A DNA stretch of 64,000 nt from contig NZ_AP022871.1 in assembly GCF_011764565.1 (NCBI RefSeq), forward strand, positions 2,108,001 to 2,172,000. The letters run 5' to 3'. Position numbers and translations under genes: made by a program. Below, piece after piece: positions 8,293 to 16,258 of this stretch (positions within the stretch are counted from its first letter, which is position 1; each line of letters starts with the position of its first letter). The stretch is from Phytohabitans suffuscus. Lineage in GTDB: Bacteria; Actinomycetota; Actinomycetes; Mycobacteriales; Micromonosporaceae. The notes below the pieces were generated by a model. That model did no database searches and was not told the origin of the DNA. It saw nothing but the letters and a program-made list of their open reading frames with translations.

Positions 8293-10065
8293 ATGGCCGT
8301 CCTGACCCGACCACGACACGCACGGCGACGCCCGCGGCTGCGCCGGATGTCCGCACTCGACATCACCAGCGCGGTGCTCGGCCTCGCGTTCCTGGCGATG
8401 TTGCTGTTTCCCATGGCCGAGATGCTCCGCCGCGTCTTCGTCGTGGACGGCGAGCTACAGGCATCCATCGTCGCCGACGCGCTCGGCGACCCGTCTCTGC
8501 CGACGTATCTGTGGCAGACCGCCCTGACCATCATCCCGGCCAGCCTCGTCGCCGTCGGCATCGCCACCGTGTTCGCCTGGCTCAACGAGCGCACCGACGC
8601 CGCCATGGGTCTCACCTCACGCCTCCTGCCCGTGGTTCCCCTGCTGCTGCCGCCGATCGCGCTGAGCACCGGATGGTTCTTCCTGGCCCACCCGCGTGCC
8701 GGCAGCGTCAACCTCGCCATACAGGCCGTCGCCGGCCGGCTGGGCATCGACCGGTGGGCCGACGGCGGCCCCATCAACATCACCACCTGGCCGGGCCTCG
8801 TCTTCGTCTACGTGCTCTACCTCGTACCCTTCGGCTACCTGCTCATCTCCGCGGCCTACCGCAACTTCGACCCCTCGATGGAAGAGGCCTCGCGGGTCAT
8901 GGGAGCCGGACCGTGGCGCACCTTCATCCGGGTGTCGGTACCCGGCATCCTGCCCGGCATCACCGCCGGCACGTTCGTGGTCGGTATCGCGGCCATCAGC
9001 TCGTTCTCGATCCCCGTCACCATCGGTACGGCGGCCAACGTCAACGTCCTATCCGTCCTCATCGTCCGGCTCGCCCGTGACACGTACCCGCCGCGCATCG
9101 GCGAAGCCGTGGTGCTCGGGCTCATCGTGCTGGTCGTCGTCGCCTTCCTGTGGATCCTGCAACGGATGGTGGGCGCGCGGCAGCGGCACTCCGTCGTCGG
9201 CGGCCGGGGCCGGGCCGCCACGAAGGTCGCGCTCGGGCCGTGGAGGTGGGTCGCCCGCGCCGTGATGATCGGCTACCTGTTGTCAGCCTCGGTGCTGCCG
9301 CTGCTCGCGCTGTTCGTCACCTCCCTACAACGCTTCTGGTCACCGCAGATCAACTGGAACACCCTCAACTTCTCGGTCTACCGCGACCTGTTCGAGGGAA
9401 GCAGCATGATGGCCGACGGACTGCGCAACAGCGTCACGCTCGGCATCGTCGGAGCGACGACCGCGATGCTGATCGCCGTCGTGCTCATGTCGTACGTCAA
9501 GTCCCGCGCGACCGCGTTCTCCCGGGTCGTGGACGGCGGCACCAAGCTGCCCGGCGCGATCTCGCACGTCGTCATCGGGCTCGCCTTCGTCGTGGCGCTG
9601 AGCGGATCGCCGTTCCACCTCAACGGGACCATGGCCATCCTGCTGCTCGCGTACATCGTGATGTACATGCCGCAGGCCTCGATCGCCGCCGCCTCCGGCC
9701 TGGACCAGATCGGCAAAGACCTGGGCGAGGCGTCGATCGTGTCAGGCTCCTCACGACATCGCACGCTGGCCCGGATCACGCTGCCGCTGATCCGCTCCTC
9801 CGTCGCCTCCGGCTGGGCGCTGCTGTTCGTCGTGATGTGCGGGGACCTCACCGCGTCGGCCCTGCTCGCCACAGGCTCCAACCCGGTCGTCGGGTTCGTC
9901 ATCTACGACATCTGGGGCAACGCTACGTACTCCCTGCTGGCCGCCGCCGCCACAGTCATCGGCACGGTCTCGTTCCTCATCGTCGGCACCATCCTGACCT
10001 GGGGCGGTCGGACCTCGGCCTACCGCGGCGCGAAGCAGCCACCCGTCGGAGCGGGAGCAGCCTAA
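8293..10065 (+). CDS. ABC transporter permease, two fused membrane domains (FbpB type)
   Basis: This 590-residue protein holds two consecutive binding-protein-dependent permease units, each of about six transmembrane segments, as in FbpB/CysU-like iron or phosphonate importers. The EAA loop that contacts the ATPase appears twice: EEASRVMGAGPWRTFIRVSVP in the first half and GEASIVSGSSRHRTLARITLP in the second. It starts 3 bases after the ATPase stop. The fused form means one gene supplies the whole channel. The imported substrate is not evident, but the following monooxygenase and TPP enzyme suggest an organic compound for catabolism. Confidence 0.93.
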   Translation: MAVLTRPRHARRRPRLRRMSALDITSAVLGLAFLAMLLFPMAEMLRRVFVVDGELQASIVADALGDPSLPTYLWQTALTIIPASLVAVGIATVFAWLNERTDAAMGLTSRLLPVVPLLLPPIALSTGWFFLAHPRAGSVNLAIQAVAGRLGIDRWADGGPINITTWPGLVFVYVLYLVPFGYLLISAAYRNFDPSMEEASRVMGAGPWRTFIRVSVPGILPGITAGTFVVGIAAISSFSIPVTIGTAANVNVLSVLIVRLARDTYPPRIGEAVVLGLIVLVVVAFLWILQRMVGARQRHSVVGGRGRAATKVALGPWRWVARAVMIGYLLSASVLPLLALFVTSLQRFWSPQINWNTLNFSVYRDLFEGSSMMADGLRNSVTLGIVGATTAMLIAVVLMSYVKSRATAFSRVVDGGTKLPGAISHVVIGLAFVVALSGSPFHLNGTMAILLLAYIVMYMPQASIAAASGLDQIGKDLGEASIVSGSSRHRTLARITLPLIRSSVASGWALLFVVMCGDLTASALLATGSNPVVGFVIYDIWGNATYSLLAAAATVIGTVSFLIVGTILTWGGRTSAYRGAKQPPVGAGAA

Positions 10066-11093
10066 GTGGACACCCTCACCTTCGGGCTGCAGCTGTGCGT
10101 ACAGCACCCAGCCCACGACGACATGGGCAAGCGGCTGGCCGAGACCATCGAGCAGGTCAACCTCGCCCGCGACATCGGCTTCGACTCCATCGTGCTCGGG
10201 CAGCACTACCTGTCAAGCCCGTTGCAGATGATGCAGCCGGTGCCGCTGCTGGCCCGGCTGGCACCCGAGAGCGGCGACCTGAAACTGGTTATCGGCATTG
10301 TGCTGGCCGCCCTGGCCAACCCGGTCGACGTCGCCGAACAGATCGCCACGCTCGACGTCATCACCGACGGACGCGTGCGACTCGGCCTCGGGCTGGGCTA
10401 CCGGGCCGTGGAGTTCGACGCGTTCGGTGTACCCAAAGACCAGCGGCTACGCCGGTTCATACGCAACGCCAAGCTCATCACCAGCCTCCTGGCAGGAGAC
10501 CGCGTCTCGCACGACGCGCCGGACATCCGCCTCGACGACGTCGGACTGACCCTGCGTCCACAACAGACCCCCGCCCGCCGATCTGGCTCGGCGCCAACAA
10601 CGACAAGGCGGTACGCCGGGCCGCGCGCCTAGGCGACGCCTGGCTCATCAATCCCCACGGCAGCCTGCCCTCGCTGGCGCGGCAGGTCCACGACGTCTAC
10701 CTGCCGGCCTTGGCCGCCTTCGGCAAGAACCAGCCGGCCGAGCTGCCCATCCGGCGGGAGTTGTGGGTGTCGGAGACCCGCGAGGCCGCGCTGCGGGAGG
10801 CAGCGCCCTGGCTCAAATCCAAATACGACGTCTACACCACCTGGAACCAGCATTCGGCGCTCGCGGCAGACGACCGCTGGGACCCTGACTTCGAGGAACT
10901 CAGCCGGGACCGCTTCATCATCGGCTCGAAGGACGATTGCCTCGAACAGATCGACCAGTACCGACGGCACCTCGGCGTCACCAACATGATCATCTGTGTG
11001 CAGTGGGCCGGCATGCCGCACGCCACCGCGATGCGCAACCTCGAACGGGTCGGCGAGCAGCTTATCCGGTCCGCCCCCGTGGATGCGCCATGA
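10066..11093 (+). CDS. LLM-class flavin-dependent oxidoreductase (one frameshift in this sequence)
   Basis: This is a bacterial-luciferase-like monooxygenase. The GTG start at 10066 follows the permease stop directly. The first part reads QVNLARDIGFDSIVLGQHYL and GRVRLGLGLGYRAVEFDAFG, the flavin-site pattern of the family. The frame breaks in the C-run at 10568-10572; the protein continues one frame over as PPIWLGANNDKAVRRAARLG to the stop at 11093. Adding one C gives exactly 343 codons. Its stop overlaps the next start as ATGA. These enzymes use reduced flavin and oxygen to hydroxylate or cleave small molecules, including C-S and C-P-containing ones; the substrate here is unknown. Confidence 0.85.
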
Positions 11094-12691
11094 ACGGCTA
11101 CGCCGCCGTCCCCGACCTCCTGGCCCGAGCCGGCCTCACCACCGTCTTCGGCCTGGTCGGCAGCTCAAACGTAGCCTGGGTCGCGCACGGCGTACAGTCC
11201 GGTCGGCTCCGCTTCATCCGCGTGCGGCACGAGGAAAGCGCCGTCGCGGCTGCGGCGGCGTTCGCCCGGACCACGTCGAACGTCGGCGTGGCGACCGTGT
11301 CGCGGGGTCCAGGGTTCGCCAACACGGTGAACGCGCTGGCCGCCGCCCAGAGCGCCCACTCCCCCGTCCTGCTGATCGTCGGGCAGTCCCCGACCGGCAA
11401 GGAACCGGTCAACCAAAACCTCGACCAGGAGGGCATCGCCCGCTGCCTCGGGATAGGCTTCCATCACGTCCAGCGCCCCAGCGAGCTGGCGGAGGCATTC
11501 CTGTCCGCGCTCGCAGCCGCTCGGTGGAACGGCACACCCCAGGTCCTCAGCATCAGCGAACAACTACCCGGGTGGCAAGTCGATACCGACATCGCGGATC
11601 CCGCACCACAAGAACCGGCCGGCCCCGACCCCGCACATGTCTCGGCGGCCGTCGACCTCCTGAGCCACGCCACCAACCCTCTCGTGCTGGCCGGCGCCGG
11701 CGCCGTGCTCGCGGATTGCCGCGCCGAGCTCATGGACCTAGCCGAACGGATCGGCGCCCGGCTCACGTCGAGCCTCAACGCACACCGGTACTTCGCGGGT
11801 CATCCCAGCGACCTCGGGGTGTGCGGGACGGTGTCGTCGCCCCTGGCTCAGGAGCATTTCCACCGCGCCGACGTGGTGCTCGCCGTCGGCGCCTCCCTCA
11901 ACAGCTACACCACGGGCCTCGGCTCTACGTTTCCGCACGCCCGGGTAATCCAATGCGAGATCGACGTCAACCAGCCGTTTCGGGCCTCGGCTACCGACCT
12001 CGGCCTGCTCGGTGACGCCCGGACGACCGTACGGGCCATCACCGCCGAATGGCGACGCCGGAACCTGGCCAACCGCCCAACACCAGCCGCCAGCCCCACC
12101 CTCGCCGAAATCCAGGCAGCCGCTCTGAAGATCGACCTCGGGCACGACCCAGCGCGCGGACTCGACCCGCGCCACGTCTACGTAGCCCTCGACCGCCTGA
12201 TCCCCCAGGACCGCACCGTCGTGGTCGACGCCGGGCGGGCCCGCCACCCGCTGCCGATGCTCCTCAACGCCCCGGGCGCCACCCGATGGATCGAGTCCCG
12301 CGGCTACGGCACCATCGGCCTGGGCATCGGCGCGACCATCGGCGCCGCCGCCGCCGACCTTGGCACGACGGTCCTCATCTGCGGCGACGGTGGCTTCGCC
12401 ATGGGAGTACAGGACCTCGACGCGTTCCGGCTCAACGGCCTGAACGCATGCCTCATCGTCATCAACGACGAGCAGTACGGCTCGGAGCGAAAGTATGTAC
12501 GCGCCCACGACTTGCCACCGCAGGTCGCACGACAACCGCTACCGGACGTTGTCACGCTCGCTGCGGCTTTCGGCGGGACAGGCACCGTCGTCCGCGACAA
12601 CGCCGGCCTCCAGCGGCTGCGCCTCCCCAGTCACGGCCTGCACATCTTCGACATCCGTACCGACCCCGAAGTCGACACCGAATCGCTATGA
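11090..12691 (+). CDS. Thiamine pyrophosphate-dependent decarboxylase/ligase (acetolactate synthase-like)
   Basis: This 533-residue protein has all three domains of the family. The PYR domain contains VRHEESAVAAAAAFAR with the catalytic glutamate, the middle Rossmann domain is around NPLVLAGAGAVL, and the PP domain has the TPP/Mg motif GDGGFAMGVQDLDAF followed about 25 residues later by INDEQYG. The start at 11090 is set by the ATGA overlap with the monooxygenase. The frame is open further upstream to 10937, but that would overlap the monooxygenase. It is similar in fold to the partial gene at 1-286, so the locus carries two such enzymes. It probably cleaves or joins a 2-keto acid in the same pathway. 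Confidence 0.9.
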   Translation: MNGYAAVPDLLARAGLTTVFGLVGSSNVAWVAHGVQSGRLRFIRVRHEESAVAAAAAFARTTSNVGVATVSRGPGFANTVNALAAAQSAHSPVLLIVGQSPTGKEPVNQNLDQEGIARCLGIGFHHVQRPSELAEAFLSALAAARWNGTPQVLSISEQLPGWQVDTDIADPAPQEPAGPDPAHVSAAVDLLSHATNPLVLAGAGAVLADCRAELMDLAERIGARLTSSLNAHRYFAGHPSDLGVCGTVSSPLAQEHFHRADVVLAVGASLNSYTTGLGSTFPHARVIQCEIDVNQPFRASATDLGLLGDARTTVRAITAEWRRRNLANRPTPAASPTLAEIQAAALKIDLGHDPARGLDPRHVYVALDRLIPQDRTVVVDAGRARHPLPMLLNAPGATRWIESRGYGTIGLGIGATIGAAAADLGTTVLICGDGGFAMGVQDLDAFRLNGLNACLIVINDEQYGSERKYVRAHDLPPQVARQPLPDVVTLAAAFGGTGTVVRDNAGLQRLRLPSHGLHIFDIRTDPEVDTESL

Positions 12692-13054
12692 GGTGTTGGA
12701 ACCAGCGGGTCGGAGGCGAAGAACAGCGCCACGTTCGCCATGTCGCTGGCCGTGGCGTGCCGGCCCAACGGGGGTCAGGCGCAGCCGCTCGGCGGCGTCG
12801 GACGTGTCACCGCGCTGGTTGACCGGCGCGCCGGTGCCGGACAGGTCGATCGCGGCGCAGGCGATGCAATTGACACGTGTACCTCCGGCGCCGCACAGGT
12901 TCGCCATGATGTGGGTCAGCGTGACGAGGCCACCCTTGGAGACCGGGTAGGACGGCAGGTTCGGGTTGCCGGTGACGCCGTCGACCGAGCCGAGGTAGAC
13001 GCTCGGGATCACCCGGGCAGGTCTCGCGATCCGAACCACACCAGGTGAGATCAT
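12686..13054 (-). pseudogene. Short-chain dehydrogenase/reductase remnant
   Basis: The minus-strand frame contains NLPSYPVSKGGLVTLTHIMA, with the YxxxK catalytic pair of SDR enzymes, then TRVNCIACAAIDLSGTGAP as in the post-catalytic strand. The N-terminal NAD-binding half is absent: the match begins only around 13020. Near 12760 the frame breaks, and the SDR C-terminus (ASDMANVALFFASD) continues in another frame. The piece abuts and slightly overlaps the 3' end of the TPP-enzyme gene. It is a decayed 3' fragment, not a functional gene. Confidence 0.7.
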
Positions 13055-13060
13055 CCATGT

Positions 13061-13384
13061 GTGGTGGACATAACCCTCGATGTAGAGCCCGGAACCGGCC
13101 AGACCGTCATCAAGCTACAGACCGACGCGTGGGAGTTGAACATCCGAGGACCGCTTCGCGACTTCGTCCACCTGGCGCAGATCCGAGACGCTGACTGGAA
13201 TAGACGCCGCTCGTTAGCGATCGGGACGTGCGCCGGAGTTCCGGTGTACTGGGCATCGAGCGACGGCAACGTCGCCGTCCTCGTCGGCCACGACGACGAA
13301 ACATGGGACATCGCCGTCAGCGTCCCCCTGTCCTCAGTGGACGAAATCGCAACCCAGGCTAAACGCATGATCAAACACCAGTAA
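13061..13384 (+). CDS. Hypothetical protein, 107 aa
   Basis: This small acidic, beta-strand-rich protein with no recognised domain starts at GTG 13061 (a second in-frame GTG follows at 13064). It contains QTDAWELNIRGPLRDFVHLA and ends in SSVDEIATQAKRMIKHQ, likely a helix. There is no signal peptide and no cysteine pair. Its size and composition resemble small stand-alone proteins found as orphan immunity-like or accessory genes in actinomycetes, but nothing here proves a role. It lies between gene remnants on both sides, so it may have arrived with a mobile segment. Confidence 0.6.
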   Translation: MVDITLDVEPGTGQTVIKLQTDAWELNIRGPLRDFVHLAQIRDADWNRRRSLAIGTCAGVPVYWASSDGNVAVLVGHDDETWDIAVSVPLSSVDEIATQAKRMIKHQ

Positions 13385-13391
13385 GACAGCG

Positions 13392-13494
13392 CGCACGCAC
13401 GACCTCAACCTGGCCTGCCGCTACCGCGACCACCTGACCGCCATGTCCGGCGGCGCGGTGGCCGCCGCCGGCTCCCCACGAGATGGTCACGGGT
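13392..13494 (+). pseudogene. Remnant of a siderophore-type ABC ATPase C-terminus
   Basis: A short stretch reads HDLNLACRYRDHLTAMSGG followed by AVAAAGSPRDG. This is the switch-histidine region and following strand of FecE/FepC-type ATPases, but nothing of the Walker A or signature regions is present. The rest of 13385-13811 holds no gene that I recognise apart from the direct repeat at 13628. Confidence 0.5.
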
Positions 13495-13627
13495 CCGGCA
13501 GCACCCGGACGGCGCGGTAGAGACCGACCACGCCGCTTTCGCCCAGCTGGCGCAGGCTGTCGCCCTTGGAACGTCCGATCACGGTCTCGGCGTGGCGAAC
13601 GCCTTTGCGGTGCTCGCCGGCGGCCAA

Positions 13628-13665
13628 CCGGCCTGAGCGCCGTTTAACAGTCGTCTCAGGTTCGC
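13628..13665. repeat. 38-bp direct repeat, copy 1 (putative promoter/operator)
   Basis: This 38-base stretch containing TTTAACAGTCGTCTCAGGTT is identical to 16166-16203, and similarity continues for about ten more bases on the right. Copy 1 lies about 150 bases upstream of the NarL-type regulator gene and copy 2 just upstream of the MMPL gene. The GTCTCAGGTT core also occurs (complementary strand) upstream of the two-component operon at 20796-20805, which suggests a response-regulator binding site. Confidence 0.65.
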
Positions 13666-13733
13666 TCGGTATGAAGAGGCATCGCCGGGCGAGGCAGGTC
13701 TCCGCCTCGCCGGCATGGCCGACGCGCCGCGCT

Positions 13734-15920
13734 CTACGGCGGCACGGTCAGCGCCGGCCACGCACCGGACGGCGGCTGGGCCGTCCACGCGACCCTGAAA
13801 GGCAGCCATTCATGATCACTGTGCTCGTTGTGGACGCTCAGCCGCTGCAGCGCTTCGGGTTCCGCATGCTGCTGGAGAGGACCCCCGACACCGAGATCGT
13901 CGGCGAGGCCGAGAACGGCGCCGACGCCGTCCGGCGGACCACCGAGCTGCATCCCGACGTGGTGCTGATGGACATCCGCACGCCGGGCGTCGACGGGATC
14001 GAGGCCACCCGCCGCATCGTCGCCGCCGGTGGGCGTTCGCGGATCCTGGTGCTGACGACGTTCGACGTGGACCGCTACGCGCTCGCCGCGCTGCGGGCCG
14101 GGGCGAGCGGCTTCCTGCTCAAGGACACCCGCCCCGAGGAGCTGCTGGCCGGCATCCGGGCCGTCGCCGCCGGGGACGCGGTGATCGCGCCGGCGCTGAC
14201 CCGGCGGCTGCTCGACGCGTTCGCCGACCGGCTCGACGACGACCTGTGCGGGGCGGTTCGGGACGATCCCCGGCTGGACTCCCTGACCGGACGCGAGCAC
14301 GAGATCCTCGTCGCCATCGGCCACGGCCTGACCAACGGCGAGATCGCGCAACGGTTCACGCTGTCGGAGTCGACGGTGAAGACGCACGTCGGGCGAGTGC
14401 TCGCGAAAATCGGTGCGCGGGACCGCATCCAGGCCGTCATCCTCGCCTACGACCTGAGACTCACCCGGCCGGTTTAGCGCTTCATCTCGCGCGTCCGTCG
14501 GGGGCGCGACCGTAGTTCCCAGCCGCACCGCTCCGGGCCGATCCGTTCCGCGATCGACCGCTCCGCTGCCGGGTCCGCGTGCAGCCGTCCACGTCACCGC
14601 CTGTCCGACCGCCACGACGCCGCACGGGTGTGGGTTCAGCGCGGACGTGTGTGAGCCCAGAACTGTTTTCGGCTTGTTGACCTCAGTGAGCTCACACACG
14701 TTCGACGCCTCGTCAGGACCTGCGGGGGAGACCGTCATGATGCCAATGCACATCTCGTCGCTGGTGCCGTCGCCCCACACCACGTAGCGCGGCGGCAGCT
14801 TGCTCAGGTGTGGCAGCCGTTTGCGCAGCCCCGCGTCGTGCGTACACGTCACCCGCAGCGTGTCCCCCGGACCGATCTCCACCGGCGACGGCAGCTTCAT
14901 CAGCCGCTGGTTGTCGAAGTCGAACTGCGGCACGTCCAGCACGACCTTGGCGTTCGGCGTGCCCGGGTTGAGTTCGACCTTCATGGCCCGCCCGAGCATG
15001 TGCATGTGGCCGAAACCGGCGAACAACGTCATCGGCTCCGTCACCTTGTGGTCGCAGGTCTGGGTGTCACCGGGCTTCGGCGCGCCGCCCTGGTTGCACT
15101 CCTCCACCTGACGGTCCGCCATTTCGCCGACATCCGACCCGAACCGCTTCGTCACGTCCGCGATCGAGGCCGCCCGGTCGCAGAGCGGACCCGACTCGTC
15201 GGCGGCGCAGGGCAGGTCCGTCGGTGCGTCGAGCGACCACGTCTCGAGTTCCCGGGTCTGCGGCGTGCCGTCGGTCAGCCGCAGCCGCACCGCCGAACGG
15301 TCGGACCCGGCCGGCTTGCCGTCGGTCGCGAGCAGGTTGTAGTGCATCTGGAGGATGAGCAGGCTGCCCGGCTCCAGCTTGTAGCCGACGTCCTGGGTGA
15401 ACAGCGTCTCCGTGGCGCCCGGCGCCCAGGTGTCCACCCACGCCGCGTCCTCATCTTCTACCTCGGCGCCGGGCACGCCGGTCCCGCCGAAACACTGCCA
15501 GCCGAGGCCGGGGGTCTTCGCGTCCTGCTCGCGCACCAGGGCAGCGCCGCCCGGCGGCACCGCGTACACGATGGCGTGGTGCGCGATGGCGAGGTTCTCC
15601 GGCATGATCTGGGTCCCGGTCAGGAACACCGCCTTGGTCAGGCCCGGATCGATCACCTGGCACCGGTACTCGTCCGTGCCGCCGCCCTCCGGCGGCGCGG
15701 GCGTGTACGCCTCAGCCATCGTCAGGCCGACGAACCGCTCACCGGCGCGCAGCGGCAGCGGTGGAGCCGACGACCCACCCGCGTGCGCGCTGTGCGATCC
15801 GGCCGCGGCGGGCGCCGCACTGTTGTCGGCGTCCGACCCGCAGGCGACGACTGCGAACGCCGTCGCCAGCGCCATGGTGGCCGCCCCAAACCTCCACAGT
15901 GGACTGTCAGGTTTCCTCAT
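13734..15920 (-). CDS. Lipoprotein resembling copper type II ascorbate-dependent monooxygenases (C-terminal end uncertain)
   Basis: The N-terminus is a lipoprotein signal (ATAFAVVACGSD) followed by a Ser/Ala/His-rich linker. The body contains LAIAHHAIVYAV (paired histidines), LILQMHYNLLATDG and GFGHMHMLGRAMKVEL (HxH). These are the copper-ligand patterns of the peptidylglycine/dopamine monooxygenase fold, so a copper-dependent periplasmic oxidase is plausible. Recognisable sequence ends near 14600 (NPHPCGVVAVGQAVTW). The frame stays open to 13734, but the last 240 or so residues would lie antisense to the whole response-regulator gene and look like non-coding frame. The true stop is probably near 14480-14600, perhaps masked by a base-calling error. 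Confidence 0.6.
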   Translation of the reverse strand: MRKPDSPLWRFGAATMALATAFAVVACGSDADNSAAPAAAGSHSAHAGGSSAPPLPLRAGERFVGLTMAEAYTPAPPEGGGTDEYRCQVIDPGLTKAVFLTGTQIMPENLAIAHHAIVYAVPPGGAALVREQDAKTPGLGWQCFGGTGVPGAEVEDEDAAWVDTWAPGATETLFTQDVGYKLEPGSLLILQMHYNLLATDGKPAGSDRSAVRLRLTDGTPQTRELETWSLDAPTDLPCAADESGPLCDRAASIADVTKRFGSDVGEMADRQVEECNQGGAPKPGDTQTCDHKVTEPMTLFAGFGHMHMLGRAMKVELNPGTPNAKVVLDVPQFDFDNQRLMKLPSPVEIGPGDTLRVTCTHDAGLRKRLPHLSKLPPRYVVWGDGTSDEMCIGIMTVSPAGPDEASNVCELTEVNKPKTVLGSHTSALNPHPCGVVAVGQAVTWTAARGPGSGAVDRGTDRPGAVRLGTTVAPPTDARDEALNRPGESQVVGEDDGLDAVPRTDFREHSPDVRLHRRLRQREPLRDLAVGQAVADGDEDLVLASGQGVQPGIVPNRPAQVVVEPVGERVEQPPGQRRRDHRVPGGDGPDAGQQLLGAGVLEQEAARPGPQRGERVAVHVERRQHQDPRTPTGGDDAAGGLDPVDARRADVHQHHVGMQLGGPPDGVGAVLGLADDLGVGGPLQQHAEPEALQRLSVHNEHSDHEWLPFRVAWTAQPPSGAWPALTVPP
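13812..14477 (+). CDS. NarL/FixJ-family response regulator
   Basis: This 221-residue regulator has an N-terminal receiver domain with an acidic pocket at its start (VLVVDAQP; the usual DD pair is only VDA), the phospho-acceptor Asp in VVLMDIRTPGVDG, Thr in VLTTFDVDR and Lys in GFLLKDTRPEEL. A C-terminal LuxR-type helix-turn-helix follows (LTGREHEILVAIGHGLTNGE, then LSESTVKTHVGRVLAKIG). The start at 13812 is chosen because the receiver begins there; the longer frame from 13566 has no homology. No partner histidine kinase is adjacent. The 38-bp repeat upstream suggests shared regulation with the MMPL exporter. Confidence 0.92.
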   Translation: MITVLVVDAQPLQRFGFRMLLERTPDTEIVGEAENGADAVRRTTELHPDVVLMDIRTPGVDGIEATRRIVAAGGRSRILVLTTFDVDRYALAALRAGASGFLLKDTRPEELLAGIRAVAAGDAVIAPALTRRLLDAFADRLDDDLCGAVRDDPRLDSLTGREHEILVAIGHGLTNGEIAQRFTLSESTVKTHVGRVLAKIGARDRIQAVILAYDLRLTRPV

Positions 15921-16029
15921 AGCCTGAACGCTAGGCCCGATTCCGTCCTGTTTCGTCGTACTGCGGCCTCATCCTCGGCAGGAAGGTGGCACCACGGTAC
16001 TGCTCTCCCGAGCGGACGGGTCAACACCG

Positions 16030-16174
16030 TCACCGCCCGCACGGACCGGTGGACGTCGACGCGTTGCTGATCCGGCCCGACGGCTGTGTCGCCTGGGCCT
16101 TGCCTTTCGGGCAGGACCTGGGACGCCACCGCGCTGGTGCGTGCGCTGGGCCCTGGGTGGGCCACCCGGCCTGA
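16030..16174 (+). pseudogene. Remnant of a FAD-dependent aromatic monooxygenase C-terminus
   Basis: The plus strand reads VDVDALLIRPDGCVAWA, then after a frame slip DATALVRALG, ending in a TGA at the start of the second direct repeat. This pattern is the thioredoxin-like tail of PheA/TfdB-type flavin hydroxylases. The FAD- and NADPH-binding parts are absent, so only a 3' scrap is left. Confidence 0.45.
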
Positions 16175-16203
16175 GCGCCGTTTAACAGTCGTCTCAGGTT
16201 CGC
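16166..16203. repeat. 38-bp direct repeat, copy 2 (putative promoter/operator of the MMPL gene)
   Basis: This copy is identical to 13628-13665 and lies 56-93 bases upstream of the MMPL start. It contains a TTAACAG ... TCTCAGG pair of half-sites, as OmpR-type regulators often bind. The first bases overlap the stop of a monooxygenase remnant. Confidence 0.65.
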
Positions 16204-16258
16204 CCGGTACGAAGCAGGCACCAGATAAGCGATGTAACCCGTATGTAGGAGGCTATTG

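Noticed and set aside
9150..11093. 647-codon plus frame overlapping the permease gene
   Set aside because: Only its last 175 codons are real (the second part of the LLM monooxygenase). The earlier part is an out-of-frame shadow of the permease.
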